Shown: positions 8,416 to 17,087, counted from the stretch's first letter. The stretch is DNA of 64,000 nucleotides from Rhodospirillaceae bacterium (GCA_020638575.1 JACKIH010000003.1:3087001-3151000), one strand, 5' to 3'. The notes: generated from the letters alone by a model not told the origin. Translations and numbers: made by a program.

Positions 8416-10368
8416 CTACAGGCCCGCCGCCTCGCCCCAGTGCATCAGGCCGCCGCGCCAGCGCGGAAAGCCGAAGCCCAGGATCTCCACCAGGTCGACG
8501 GCGGCCGGCGAGGCGGCAATGCCCTCCGCCACGATCTGCCGGCCCTCCGCCACCATGGGTCCCAGGATCAGCCGCTGGATGGTTTCGGTGGAAAGATCCT
8601 TGCGTTCCGCACCGGCCTTGGCGGCTTCGTCGGCGATGATTTCCGCCACCTCATCGGACGGGCGCGGCGTGCGGTCGCCGGCCTCGTAGTCGTACCAGCC
8701 GCAGCCGGCCTTCTGGCCCAGCCGTCCGGCTGCCACCAGGCGGTCCGCCACGGGCGCGAACACGGTCTCGCCGCGCTCCCGGCTGGCTGCCCGCATGGCC
8801 GCGGCGATATCCAGCCCCGCCAGGTCCTGGGCCTCGAACGGTCCCATGGGCAGGCCGAAAGCGCGCATGGCGTGGTCGACATCGCCGGGATGGGCGCCCG
8901 ACAGCAGCAGGCGTTCGGCCTCCCGCCGGAACACTTTCAAGATCCGGTTGCCGATGAAGCCGTCGCACACGCCGGCCAGCACCGGCGTCTTGCCCAGCTT
9001 GCGCGCCAGCGCCCAGGCGGTGGCCAGCGTTTGGTCGGACACCGTGTCGGTGCGCACCACCTCCAAGAGCTTCATCACGTTGGCGGGGCTGAAGAAGTGC
9101 AGGCCCACCACCGCATCGGGCCGCGAGGTGGCGGCGGCGATGGCGTTGGGATCGATATAGGAGGTGTTGGTGGCCAGCACCGCGCCCGGCTTGCAGGCGG
9201 CATCGAGCCGCCCGAACACCTCGCGCTTCACCTCCAGGCTCTCGAACACCGCTTCCACCACCACATCGGCGGTGCCGAGGGCGGCGGTGTCCAGCGACCC
9301 GGCGAGGCGGCCCCAGCGGGCATCCCGGTCGGCCTGGGAGAGGCGGCCGCGCTTCACTGCGCCGTCGAGGATGCGCGCCACGGCCGCCAGTCCGCGGTCG
9401 AGCGACGCCTGGTCGCGTTCCAGCAGGGTCACCGGCAGGCCGGCATCGAGAAAGGCGACGGCGATGCCCGCCCCCATGGTGCCGCCGCCCACCACGCCGG
9501 CCGCTTCCAGCGGGCCGGGCTTGGCGTCGACAGGCGCCTTCAGGGCCGCCCGCTCGGCGAAGAACACATGGCGCAGGGCCTTGGATTCCGGCGCCTTGCG
9601 CAAGTTGAGGTGGATTTGCCGTTCCTGGGCCAGCGCTTCGGGTGCCGGCATGCCCAGCGCATTGCGCAGGGACTGCAGGGCGAAGCCGGGTGCCGTCTGG
9701 CCGCGCAGCTTCTTGTCGGCGGCGGCGCGCTGGGCGGCCCAGAATTGCTGGTCCGCCACAGCCGGTGCCGGCCGGTTCAGGGTGCGCGGCGGCAGCGGCG
9801 CGGTGAGGGCGGCAGCAAGGTAGGTAAGCGCTTCGGCCTCCAGCTCGCCCCCCACCACAGCGTCCAGCAGTCCGGCCTCGCGGGCCAGGGCGGCGGTGAT
9901 GGGCTGGCCTTGGCTGGCCATGCGGGCGGCCAGCTCCAGCGGCACCAGCCGCGGCAGCCTGATCGTGCCGCCGGCACCGGGGATGAGGCCAAGGGTGACT
10001 TCCGGCAGTCCCAGCCGGGTGCCCTTGGCGGCGATACGCCAGCGGCAACCGAGCGCCAGCTCCAGGCCGCCGCCGAAGGCAGTCCCGTGCATGGCGGCGA
10101 GCCAGGGCTTGGCCGCCGCTTCGATGCGCGCCACCACGTCGGGCAGATGGGGCGGCTGCGGTTCGCCGTCGAACTCCGAAACATCGCCGCCGGCCACGAA
10201 GGTACGGCCGCGGCAGAGAAGAACGGCACCGCGCACGGCGGGGTCGGCGTCCACCTTTTCGGCCGCCTCCATAAGGCCGGCGCGAACGGCCTTGGAGGTG
10301 GCGTTGACCGGCGGATTGTCGATCACCACAAGGGCGAGATCGCCCCGTGGCTCGATCGTCACAGGCAT
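8416..10368 (-). CDS. Fused enoyl-CoA hydratase / 3-hydroxyacyl-CoA dehydrogenase (FadJ/PaaH-like)
   Basis: A 650-residue bifunctional beta-oxidation enzyme. The N-terminal crotonase domain (about 1-190) has the oxyanion-hole segments FVAGGD and GTAFGGGLELAL and a catalytic glutamate in LPEVTLGLIPGAGG. The dehydrogenase part begins with the NAD-binding GVVGGGTMGAGIA near residue 290 and continues through two C-terminal 3HCDH domains (GFIGNRIL, later GWYDY). In the phenylacetate pathway, 2,3-dehydroadipyl-CoA hydration and 3-hydroxyadipyl-CoA oxidation (PaaF, PaaH) are still required, and no separate paaF or paaH is in this window, so this enzyme is a good candidate. It could equally serve general fatty-acid oxidation. 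It uses an ATG preceded by GGAGGAGAC-like purines. Confidence 0.9.
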   Translation of the reverse strand: MPVTIEPRGDLALVVIDNPPVNATSKAVRAGLMEAAEKVDADPAVRGAVLLCRGRTFVAGGDVSEFDGEPQPPHLPDVVARIEAAAKPWLAAMHGTAFGGGLELALGCRWRIAAKGTRLGLPEVTLGLIPGAGGTIRLPRLVPLELAARMASQGQPITAALAREAGLLDAVVGGELEAEALTYLAAALTAPLPPRTLNRPAPAVADQQFWAAQRAAADKKLRGQTAPGFALQSLRNALGMPAPEALAQERQIHLNLRKAPESKALRHVFFAERAALKAPVDAKPGPLEAAGVVGGGTMGAGIAVAFLDAGLPVTLLERDQASLDRGLAAVARILDGAVKRGRLSQADRDARWGRLAGSLDTAALGTADVVVEAVFESLEVKREVFGRLDAACKPGAVLATNTSYIDPNAIAAATSRPDAVVGLHFFSPANVMKLLEVVRTDTVSDQTLATAWALARKLGKTPVLAGVCDGFIGNRILKVFRREAERLLLSGAHPGDVDHAMRAFGLPMGPFEAQDLAGLDIAAAMRAASRERGETVFAPVADRLVAAGRLGQKAGCGWYDYEAGDRTPRPSDEVAEIIADEAAKAGAERKDLSTETIQRLILGPMVAEGRQIVAEGIAASPAAVDLVEILGFGFPRWRGGLMHWGEAAGL

Positions 10369-10405
10369 TGGGTCTCCTCCATGGGCACCGGGTCGGAGCG
10401 ACCCG

Positions 10406-10482
10406 CTAGTGTGGTGGATCAGAAGTTCGTTCGATCAAGACGCCAGCCTGGAAACGAACTTCTGATCCGAAAACCACACTAG
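10406..10482. repeat. CTAGTGT-ended palindromic element, family B, copy 1
   Basis: A 77-base inverted repeat beginning CTAGTGTGGT and ending ACCACACTAG, with inner arms GGATCAGAAGTTCGTT and AACGAACTTCTGATCC. Only about 20 bases at the centre are unpaired. It resembles a miniature inverted-repeat element with no coding capacity. Confidence 0.8.
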
Positions 10483-10495
10483 AGTCTTGAGTTAG

Positions 10496-10571
10496 CTAGT
10501 GTCCCGATGATTCCGAAGTTCGCTCGGGTCATGGCTTTGAGATCTTGCGAACTTCGGAATCGGGACACTAG
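10496..10571. repeat. CTAGTGT-ended palindromic element, family B, copy 2
   Basis: A 76-base inverted repeat beginning CTAGTGTCCCGAT and ending ATCGGGACACTAG, with inner GAAGTTCGC/GCGAACTTC. It shares the CTAGTGT ends and the GAAGTTCG core with its neighbour at 10406-10482 while the intervening arm bases differ, so the two are relatives that diverged while staying palindromic. Confidence 0.8.
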
Positions 10572-10593
10572 GGCATTTTCCATTCGGTCTGCG

Positions 10594-10663
10594 CCGGCCC
10601 ACGCCCCACTCGGCCACCCAAGCCATTGTAGAATATTGGACGGCCGGGTGGGGCGTGGGCCGG
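10594..10663. repeat. Long palindromic hairpin repeat, family A, copy 2
   Basis: Arms of 22 bases (left start CCGGCCCACGCCCCAC, right end GTGGGGCGTGGGCCGG) with one G-T-type mismatch enclose a loop with GCCATTGTAGAATAT, nearly identical to the loop of copy 1 at 4545-4616. It lies 28 bases past the livF stop and could end liv transcription. Confidence 0.85.
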
Positions 10664-10691
10664 AACCGAATCCATAAAGCGCGATGGCGCT

Positions 10692-11393
10692 CTAGAGGCC
10701 GAGATAGGCTTCGCGAACGCGCGGATCTGCGATCAGATCGCTGGCCGCACCGGACATGGTGATCTGTCCGGTCTCCATGACATAGGCGCGGTCGGCGATG
10801 CTCAAGGCGGCAAATGCATTCTGCTCCACCAGCAGCAGGGTCACCCCCAGCGAGCGCAGGGACTTTACCGCGTCCAGCACCTGGGCCACCAGGATCGGTG
10901 CCAGGCCGAGGCTCGGTTCGTCCAGCAGAAGGCAGTTGGGCCGGCTCATCAGGGCACGCGCGATCGCCAGCATCTGCTGCTGGCCGCCCGACAGCCCGCC
11001 GGCGAGCTGGTAGCGCTTCTCCTTCAAGATGGGGAACATGTTGAAGGCATCTTCCCGGTCCTGGTCGTAGCGCTCGTCGCCGTGCAGGTAGGCCCCCAGG
11101 CGCAGATTGTCCTCCACGCTCAGGTTGGTGAAGATCTGGCGGCCTTCCGGCGACTGGGCCAGCCCCAGGCCGACCCTGCGGTGCGCCGGCAGCTTGGTGA
11201 TGTTGTGGCCGTGGAACTCGATCGACCCCGCCGAAGCCGGCTGTACGCCGGACAGGCAGCGCAACAGGGTCGTCTTGCCGGCGCCGTTGGCGCCAACCAC
11301 GGTGACGATCTCGCCGGCATTGACCTCCAGGTCGATGCCGTAGAGGGCTTCGATCCGCCCGTAGCGGCTGCGCAGATTCCTAACCGAGAGCAT
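10692..11393 (-). CDS. livF: Branched-chain-type ABC transporter ATP-binding protein LivF
   Basis: The second ATPase of a LivFGMHK-type importer, about 233 residues from the chosen ATG at 11393, which begins MLSVRNLRSRYG as family members do. Walker A is GANGAGKTT, the signature LSGGQQQ, and Walker B CLLLDEPSLGLAP. Earlier in-frame starts (ATG 11408, TTG 11417) exist and none has a clear ribosome-binding site; translation is probably coupled to livG, whose stop overlaps by 14 bases. It is the last gene of paaN-livK-livH-livM-livG-livF, so the imported substrate may be an aromatic carboxylate rather than an amino acid. Confidence 0.93.
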   Translation of the reverse strand: MLSVRNLRSRYGRIEALYGIDLEVNAGEIVTVVGANGAGKTTLLRCLSGVQPASAGSIEFHGHNITKLPAHRRVGLGLAQSPEGRQIFTNLSVEDNLRLGAYLHGDERYDQDREDAFNMFPILKEKRYQLAGGLSGGQQQMLAIARALMSRPNCLLLDEPSLGLAPILVAQVLDAVKSLRSLGVTLLLVEQNAFAALSIADRAYVMETGQITMSGAASDLIADPRVREAYLGL

Positions 11394-12162
11394 GGGCGTC
11401 GTCCGCATGGGGGCCAAGATAGGCCTCGATCACCTTGGCGTCCTTGGACACGGTGGCGGGCGGTCCTTCGGCGATCTTCACGCCGTGGTCCAGCACCACG
11501 ATGTGGCTGGAGATCTTCATCACCAGCTTCATGTCGTGCTCCACCAGCAAGATCGCCACGCCGCCGCTGGAAATCTCCGCGATCAGCTTGTCGATCTCCT
11601 CCGTCTCCACGGCGTTGCAGCCTGCCGCCGGTTCGTCGAGCAGCAGCAGCCGGGGGTTCGCCGCCAGCGCGCGGGCGATCTCCAGGCGTTTCAGCGCACC
11701 ATAGGAGAGGGACGACGCCATGATCGGCGCCACCTTCTCCAGCCCCACCATGGCCAAGAGGCGGTGGGCGATCTCCTCGGTCTGCCGCGTGCGGCGGCGC
11801 GAACTGGGCAGGTTGAGCAGATCGGCGAGCACCGAGCAGCGTTCGCCCAGGTGGCGGCCGGCCATGACGTTCTCCAGCGCCGTCATGTGCAGGTAGACCT
11901 GGAGGTTCTGGAAGGTGCGCGAGAGGCCCCGTTCCGCCAGGCGGTGCGGCGCCAGCCCGGTAACGTCCTTGCCGTCCAGTATCACCTTGCCGCGGCCGGG
12001 GCGGTAGACGCCCGAGACCATGTTGAACAAGGTGGTCTTGCCGGCGCCGTTGGGCCCGATGACCGAGACGACCTTGCCAGGATCGGCATCGAAGCTGACG
12101 GCGTCGACGGCGCGGACGCCGCCGAAGTCGATCCCCAGATTTTCGACGGAGAGCAAGCTCAT
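11380..12162 (-). CDS. livG: Branched-chain-type ABC transporter ATP-binding protein LivG
   Basis: A 260-residue ATPase subunit. Walker A is GPNGAGKTT, the signature is LSYGALKRLEIARAL (the LSYG variant normal for LivG), and Walker B is LLLLDEPAAGCN. The C-terminal VIEAYLG is the usual LivG ending. Only one base separates it from livM upstream and it overlaps livF downstream, so the three are translated together. It acts on the cytoplasmic face of the LivHM channel. Confidence 0.95.
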   Translation of the reverse strand: MSLLSVENLGIDFGGVRAVDAVSFDADPGKVVSVIGPNGAGKTTLFNMVSGVYRPGRGKVILDGKDVTGLAPHRLAERGLSRTFQNLQVYLHMTALENVMAGRHLGERCSVLADLLNLPSSRRRTRQTEEIAHRLLAMVGLEKVAPIMASSLSYGALKRLEIARALAANPRLLLLDEPAAGCNAVETEEIDKLIAEISSGGVAILLVEHDMKLVMKISSHIVVLDHGVKIAEGPPATVSKDAKVIEAYLGPHADDAHALG

Positions 12163-12163
12163 G

Positions 12164-13120
12164 TCAGCCTCCCCGCCGGAACTGCCGGGCCAGGCTGGGC
12201 AGCAGGCCGGTCGGCAGGAAGATCATCACCAGCATCATGATGAGGCCGAGCGCCATATGCTCGTACTCGGCAAACACCGTCAGCGCCTGGGGCAGGGCGG
12301 TCAGCAGCCCGGCACCGAAGATGGCGCCGAGCACCGTGGCAGCCCCGCCCAGTACGGTCATGGTCATCCACTCGATGGATTGCAGGAAGCCGGCGATGTC
12401 CGGCGTGACGAAGCCGTTGAGCAGGGCCTGCAGCGACCCGGCCAGCGACGCGTACACGGCGGAAATCACGAAGGCGGTCAGCTTGTAGCGGGCGACATCC
12501 ACGCCCAGGGTGCCGGCGGCCACCTCGCTGTCGTGCAGCGAGCGCAGGGCCCGGCCGCTGGGGCTGGTGTGGAGGTTGAGTGCCAGATAGGCGCCCAGCA
12601 GCACGATCAGGCCCATGAACCAGTACCACACCTCCGAGGTGTTGAGGCCGAGGCCGAGGGCGTTGGACAGACTGCGCAGGCCAAGCGATTCCACCGACAT
12701 GCCGTCGGGTCCGCCGGTCAGGTCCGCCTCGTTGTTGAGGACGATGAAGACCAGTATGCCGAACCCTAAGGTCGCCACCGCCAGGTAGTAGCCCTTCAGG
12801 CGCAGCACCGGCCGGCCGATGAGGAAGGCCAGCACGCCCGACAGGACGGCCCCGGCCAACAGCCCCAACACCGGGTGCACGTCGAAATGCACCGGGATGA
12901 GGGCCGCGGAGTAGCCGCCGATGCCGGCGAACCCCGCATGGCCGAGGCTGATCTGGCCGGCATAGCCGAACAGGATGACCAGTCCCGTCACCGCCAGGCC
13001 GTTCACCAGGATCACGGCGCCGATGCGGTAGTAGAACGAGCTGGGGAACGCCAGCGGGGCCAGTGCGATGCACAGCGCCAGGGCGATCAGCGTCCAGGAT
13101 TTTGCTGAGAGCTGCATCAC
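12164..13120 (-). CDS. livM: Branched-chain-type ABC transporter permease LivM
   Basis: A 318-residue inner-membrane permease with about nine to ten hydrophobic helices. The conserved block GYAGQISLGHAGFAGIGGYSAA near residue 55 identifies LivM, and the C-terminal helices end in LPTGLLPSL. Its start overlaps the livH stop by four bases. It forms the heterodimeric channel with LivH. Confidence 0.95.
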   Translation of the reverse strand: MMQLSAKSWTLIALALCIALAPLAFPSSFYYRIGAVILVNGLAVTGLVILFGYAGQISLGHAGFAGIGGYSAALIPVHFDVHPVLGLLAGAVLSGVLAFLIGRPVLRLKGYYLAVATLGFGILVFIVLNNEADLTGGPDGMSVESLGLRSLSNALGLGLNTSEVWYWFMGLIVLLGAYLALNLHTSPSGRALRSLHDSEVAAGTLGVDVARYKLTAFVISAVYASLAGSLQALLNGFVTPDIAGFLQSIEWMTMTVLGGAATVLGAIFGAGLLTALPQALTVFAEYEHMALGLIMMLVMIFLPTGLLPSLARQFRRGG

Positions 13121-13989
13121 ACGCGCTCCGCCACGCGCGGCCCGAACAGTCCCCGGGGCATGGTGAACAGCACCACGAGGATGACGATGAAGGCTGCCGC
13201 GTCCTTGTATTCAGATGAGAGGTAACCGGCCGTCATCTGCTCGATCAGGCCGATCAGGAAACCGCCCACAAGGGCGCCCAGGGGCGATCCCATGCCGCCC
13301 AACATGGCTGCGGCGAAGCCCTTCAGGGCCAGGCTGATGCCCATGTCGTAGCTGGTCAGCGTGATCGGCGTCGCCAGCACGCCGGCCAGTCCGCCGACCG
13401 CAGCGGAAATGCCGAAGCTCAGGGTCATCATATGGTTGGTGTTGATGCCCACGAGCTTGGCGGCCAGCCGGTTGTTGGCGGTCGCCAGCACCGCCTTGCC
13501 GATCACCGACTTGGTGAGGAAGACGTACAGCGCTGCGAAGATTGCCAGGCCGCCGCCCACCACCCACAGGCTCTGCGGCACGATGGTGGCGCCCATGATG
13601 CCGATCGGGTCCTCGCCGGTGAAGGCCGGGAAGCGGTGGATCTGCTTGTCGAAGACGATGGCGGCCAGGCCCCGCAGGAAGATCGAGGCACCGATGGTGA
13701 TGACGATCAACGACACCACCGAAGCGCCGCGAGCGGGTTCGACCGCAAGCTTGTTGAGCAGCACACCGACCACGGCCGCGATAGCGATGGCCAGCAGGGC
13801 AGCCAGCCACAGGGGTGTACCTGACGCGTACAGGAAGGCGGTGACCATGCCACCGATCATCACGAACTCGCCTTGGGCGAAGTTCACGACGTCCGACGCG
13901 TTGTAAATGAGGGTGAACCCCAAAGCGACCAGGGCATAGACGGCGCCCACGGTCATGCCCGAAAAGGCAAACTGAAGGAACTCAGACAT
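13117..13989 (-). CDS. livH: Branched-chain-type ABC transporter permease LivH
   Basis: A 290-residue inner-membrane permease. Motifs typical of LivH are NFAQGEFVMIGGM near residue 36 and the GGMGSPLGALVGGFLIGLIE stretch near residue 232. About eight helices are predicted from hydrophobicity. It lies 104 bases downstream of the binding-protein gene and overlaps livM. Its presence between a livK-like gene and livM completes the importer. Confidence 0.95.
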   Translation of the reverse strand: MSEFLQFAFSGMTVGAVYALVALGFTLIYNASDVVNFAQGEFVMIGGMVTAFLYASGTPLWLAALLAIAIAAVVGVLLNKLAVEPARGASVVSLIVITIGASIFLRGLAAIVFDKQIHRFPAFTGEDPIGIMGATIVPQSLWVVGGGLAIFAALYVFLTKSVIGKAVLATANNRLAAKLVGINTNHMMTLSFGISAAVGGLAGVLATPITLTSYDMGISLALKGFAAAMLGGMGSPLGALVGGFLIGLIEQMTAGYLSSEYKDAAAFIVILVVLFTMPRGLFGPRVAERV

Positions 13990-14093
13990 CTTCGGCTCCG
14001 GCGTGGCGCCGCCCGATGTTTGGCGCGGCCATGGTAAGCCACGGACCGGCGCCGTTGCCAGCGCCGGTCCGCTCGTCGGCTAGTCAGTCGGAG

Positions 14094-15233
14094 TTATTCG
14101 ACCAGCGTCCAATGGCCGTCGACGATCTCAAGCATCCGGAAGGCCGACAGGTCGAGGCCCATATGGTCCTCCGGGGACATGTTGAACACGCCCGTCACGC
14201 CAACCCAACCGGTGGTGTTTTCGATCGCCTCGCGCACCGCCTCGCCGTCGGTGGTGCCGGCAGCCTCGATGGCGTTCACCATCAGCCAGAAGGCGTCGTA
14301 CGCATAGCCGCCGAAGGTCGACACCGGCTCGTTGTAGCGCGCCACATACGCATCGCGGTACGCGGTCACCACATCGTGCTGGGGATCATCGGCCGGCAGC
14401 AAGTCCACCACCAGGGTGGCCGAGCCGGGCAGGCGCACGCCGTTGGCCGCTTCGCCGGCCAGCTCGATGAACGCGTCCGACGCGACACCGTGCGACTGGT
14501 AGAGCGGCAGCTCGATCCCGAGCTGGGCATAGTTGCGGGTGACGATGGCCGGGCCCTGGCCGAAGCCGGGGTTGACGATGGCCTGGACGCCGTCGGTCGC
14601 CGCAATGCTGGTGAGCTGCGGGGTCATGTCGGAGTCGCGCGGTCCGTAGGTCTCGTCGGCGGCGATGGTGATGCCGTATTCGGGGGCCACGTCGATGCAC
14701 TGCTCGCGCATCGAGGCGCCGAAGCCGCCCTGCCCGGAGATCAGGCCGATCGAGGTGAGGCCGCGGGCATTGAGGTCGGTGTAGATGCTCTCGCACGCCA
14801 TGCGGTCGGTGTGCGGCGTCTTGAACACCCAGGGGTTCACCGGGTCGATGATCGACACCGCGCCGGCCATGGAGATGAACGGGATCTCGTTCTCCTCGAA
14901 CACCGGGGCGACGGCGAGGGTGACGCCGGTGGTGGAGCCGCCGACCACGGCCACCACCTCGTCGTCTTCGACCAGGCGGGTGGCCAGCGTGCGGGCGGTG
15001 TTGGCGTCGCCGCCGTCATCGTAGTGGATGAGGACGACTTCTTCGCCGTTGATGCCACCGTTGGCGTTGAGCTCTTCGACCAGCATTTCCAGCGTCTTCA
15101 GCTCGGGGTCGCCGAGGAAGGAGGCCGGACCGGTCACGGACAGGATGCTGCCGATGCGGATTTCTGCGTTCGCGGGGCTGGCCGCGAGCAGAACCAAGGC
15201 GGAAATTGCGGCAGTGCTACTCATCAGGCGCAT
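14094..15233 (-). CDS. LivK-type periplasmic substrate-binding protein of the paaN-linked ABC importer
   Basis: A 379-residue type-I periplasmic binding protein. The signal peptide runs to about residue 24 (AASPANA before EIRIGS). The mature start EIRIGSILSVTGPASFLG and the following ANGGINGEEVVL are typical of the Leu/Ile/Val-binding family (Peripla_BP_6). The ATG at 15233 has AGGGAG about ten bases upstream; a long open frame further upstream is not coding. Because the next gene upstream is paaN, an aromatic acid such as phenylacetate is a likely ligand. Related binding proteins serve aromatic-acid uptake in Rhodopseudomonas palustris, but ligand identity cannot be read from this sequence. 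Confidence 0.9.
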   Translation of the reverse strand: MRLMSSTAAISALVLLAASPANAEIRIGSILSVTGPASFLGDPELKTLEMLVEELNANGGINGEEVVLIHYDDGGDANTARTLATRLVEDDEVVAVVGGSTTGVTLAVAPVFEENEIPFISMAGAVSIIDPVNPWVFKTPHTDRMACESIYTDLNARGLTSIGLISGQGGFGASMREQCIDVAPEYGITIAADETYGPRDSDMTPQLTSIAATDGVQAIVNPGFGQGPAIVTRNYAQLGIELPLYQSHGVASDAFIELAGEAANGVRLPGSATLVVDLLPADDPQHDVVTAYRDAYVARYNEPVSTFGGYAYDAFWLMVNAIEAAGTTDGEAVREAIENTTGWVGVTGVFNMSPEDHMGLDLSAFRMLEIVDGHWTLVE

Positions 15234-15274
15234 TTTTTGGGTTCTCCCTAACGTTTGTTCTGTTTGTTCTGCGT

Positions 15275-16933
15275 CTACGCGGCCAGGCGGCGTACCGCCG
15301 CCACCCGGAACCGGTTTGCCACGAAGGCAAGATCGGTGAAACAGGCGTTTGCTGCCGGGTTGGCGCCGGTCGCGTGGTAGTCGCTGAAGGCGGTACTTTG
15401 ATTGACGTAGATGTCGCCGACAAGGTTGCACGACAGGTTGGCGCCAACCTCCGCAAAGGCGTCCTCGGCATGATCGAGGAAGCTCGCATCGGTGGCGTAG
15501 ACCGCCGCTGTGATCGCCCCCTTGTTCTTCACGCCGGCGATGGCACGGGCCAGGCCGTCGGCGGGTGAGTCGACCGCCACCACGAAGGCGATGGGGCCGA
15601 AACGCTCTTCGCTGTGGGCATCGCTGGAGGCGGCATCGATGGCCAGCAGCAGCGGCGTGGCGGTGCGCGCACCTGCCATGCCCTCGATGGGCCCGGAGTC
15701 CCGCACCACGCGGCCGAGCGACCGGCACTCCTCGATCCGCGCCATCGTCGCATCGGCGGCAATGGCACCGCACACGGCGGCCGCGCGGCCGGGATCGGAC
15801 AGCAGCTTGTCGGTCGACTTGGCGATGCCCTCGGCCACCTCCTCGAAGCTCTTGTGGCCGTCGTCGGTGTCGATGCCGTCACGCGGCACGTAGAGCGCCT
15901 GCGGAGCGGTGCACATCTGGCCGCTGTAGAGCGAGACGGAGAAGGCCAGGTTGGCGCACATGCCGCGGAAATTGTCGGTGCCCGCGATCACCACGGGGTT
16001 GACGCCGGCTTCTTCGGAATACACCTGGGCCGCCCCGGCATTGGCGCGGATCCACGACCCGAAGGTGCTGGAGCCGGTGTAGTCGATCAGCGCCACGTCG
16101 GGGTGGCCGATGAACGCCTTGGCCAGCTCGCCGCCGGGGTTTTCCGACGCCAGCACCGCCACATTGGGGTCGAGCCCCTGCTCGGCCACCACCTCGCGGA
16201 TCACCTTGACGGTGATGGCGAGCGGCAGGATGGCCGCCGGGTGCGGCTTGACGATCACCGGGTTGCCGGTGGCCAGGCTGGCGAACAGGCCGGGATAGGA
16301 ATTCCAGGTGGGGAAGGTGTTGCACCCGATCACCAGGCCGAGGCCGCGCGGCACGATGCGCCAGCGCTTTTCCATGTCGATGGTCGTGCCCTTGCCGGCC
16401 GGCTTCGACCAGCTCGCCGTGGCCGGCGTATAGGCCATGGCTTCCCAGGCATAGGCGACGGCCTCCAGGCCGCGGTCCTGGGCGTGCGGCCCGCCGGCCT
16501 GGAAGGCCATGGGGAAGCCCTGGCCGGTGGTCTTCATCACCGCCGTGGCGATTTCGAAGCTGCGGGCATTCAGCCGCTTCAGGATTTCCAGGCAGATGCC
16601 GACGCGCGCTTCGGGCCCGGCCGCGGTCCAGGACGGCAGGGCCGCCTTGGCGGCGGCGATCAGGCTGTCGGCCGAAGCCGCGGGATAGCTGACGTTGAGT
16701 GCGCCGCCATAGGGCGACACTTCGGCCCCCACGGTGCCCTCGCCGGGGTGGCCGGGAAGCTCGAAGGTGGCGCCGAGATAGGCTTCGTAGGCGGCCTCTC
16801 CATCGGCCTTCGCGGTCTCGCCGTACACCTTGCCGCTCGGCATCTCCGGGAATGCGGCCCAATACTTTCGGGACCGTGCAGCCGCCACCGCATCTTCCAG
16901 CAGAGCGCGATGCTGCTCGAACAAGGTCGCCAT
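15275..16933 (-). CDS. paaN: Phenylacetate degradation aldehyde dehydrogenase PaaN (stand-alone type)
   Basis: A 552-residue aldehyde-dehydrogenase-fold protein of the PaaN type. It lacks the C-terminal MaoC hydratase domain found in fused PaaZ. NAD-binding and catalytic parts are visible: GCNTFPTWNSYP, VKPHP, DYTGSSTFG, a glutamate in YSEEAGVNPV, and the catalytic-type cysteine C341 in SGQMCTAPQAL. Its expected role is oxidation of 3-oxo-5,6-dehydrosuberyl-CoA semialdehyde after ring hydrolysis. It is divergent from paaG-paaI-paaK across a promoter region with a palindromic site (17000-17015) and heads the liv-type transporter genes, 41 bases from the binding-protein gene. Separate hydratase activity must come from elsewhere, possibly the MaoC protein at 31232-31693. 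Confidence 0.9.
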   Translation of the reverse strand: MATLFEQHRALLEDAVAAARSRKYWAAFPEMPSGKVYGETAKADGEAAYEAYLGATFELPGHPGEGTVGAEVSPYGGALNVSYPAASADSLIAAAKAALPSWTAAGPEARVGICLEILKRLNARSFEIATAVMKTTGQGFPMAFQAGGPHAQDRGLEAVAYAWEAMAYTPATASWSKPAGKGTTIDMEKRWRIVPRGLGLVIGCNTFPTWNSYPGLFASLATGNPVIVKPHPAAILPLAITVKVIREVVAEQGLDPNVAVLASENPGGELAKAFIGHPDVALIDYTGSSTFGSWIRANAGAAQVYSEEAGVNPVVIAGTDNFRGMCANLAFSVSLYSGQMCTAPQALYVPRDGIDTDDGHKSFEEVAEGIAKSTDKLLSDPGRAAAVCGAIAADATMARIEECRSLGRVVRDSGPIEGMAGARTATPLLLAIDAASSDAHSEERFGPIAFVVAVDSPADGLARAIAGVKNKGAITAAVYATDASFLDHAEDAFAEVGANLSCNLVGDIYVNQSTAFSDYHATGANPAANACFTDLAFVANRFRVAAVRRLAA

Positions 16934-16999
16934 TTATCCCCCCGGCGTTTTCTCAGGCTTCGATTCATTTTTCGGCGTCTGCCGATGCGGTGTATGATT

Positions 17000-17015
17000 G
17001 ACCGACCGGACGGTC
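17000..17015. promoter_or_regulatory. Palindromic operator candidate between paaN and paaG
   Basis: GACCGACCGGACGGTC is a 16-base palindrome with 14 symmetric positions in the divergent paaN/paaG promoter region (16934-17087). Short C/G-rich palindromes like this suit a TetR-family repressor, and a TetR gene is present at 32926. Which regulator binds is not shown. Confidence 0.5.
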
Positions 17016-17087
17016 TCTGCAAGAACTTTCAGAAAGCAAGCGTCCGGAGGAAGGATCTTGCGCCACAAAGGGGACCCGGAGGAAACC

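Larger units (their letters stand above)
10369..10691. other. Intergenic region holding three hairpin repeats
   Basis: No gene is visible. Almost the whole gap between the FadJ-like gene and livF is made of three imperfect palindromes, annotated separately at 10406-10482, 10496-10571 and 10594-10663. Confidence 0.8.

Noticed and set aside
13990..14093. Gap between livH and the binding-protein gene examined for a terminator or small RNA.
   Set aside because: No stable hairpin with T-run or conserved structure was seen.
15234..15773. Upstream in-frame extension of the binding-protein gene.
   Set aside because: The extension lies antiparallel-frame within paaN coding sequence, while a signal peptide begins exactly at the ATG at 15233.
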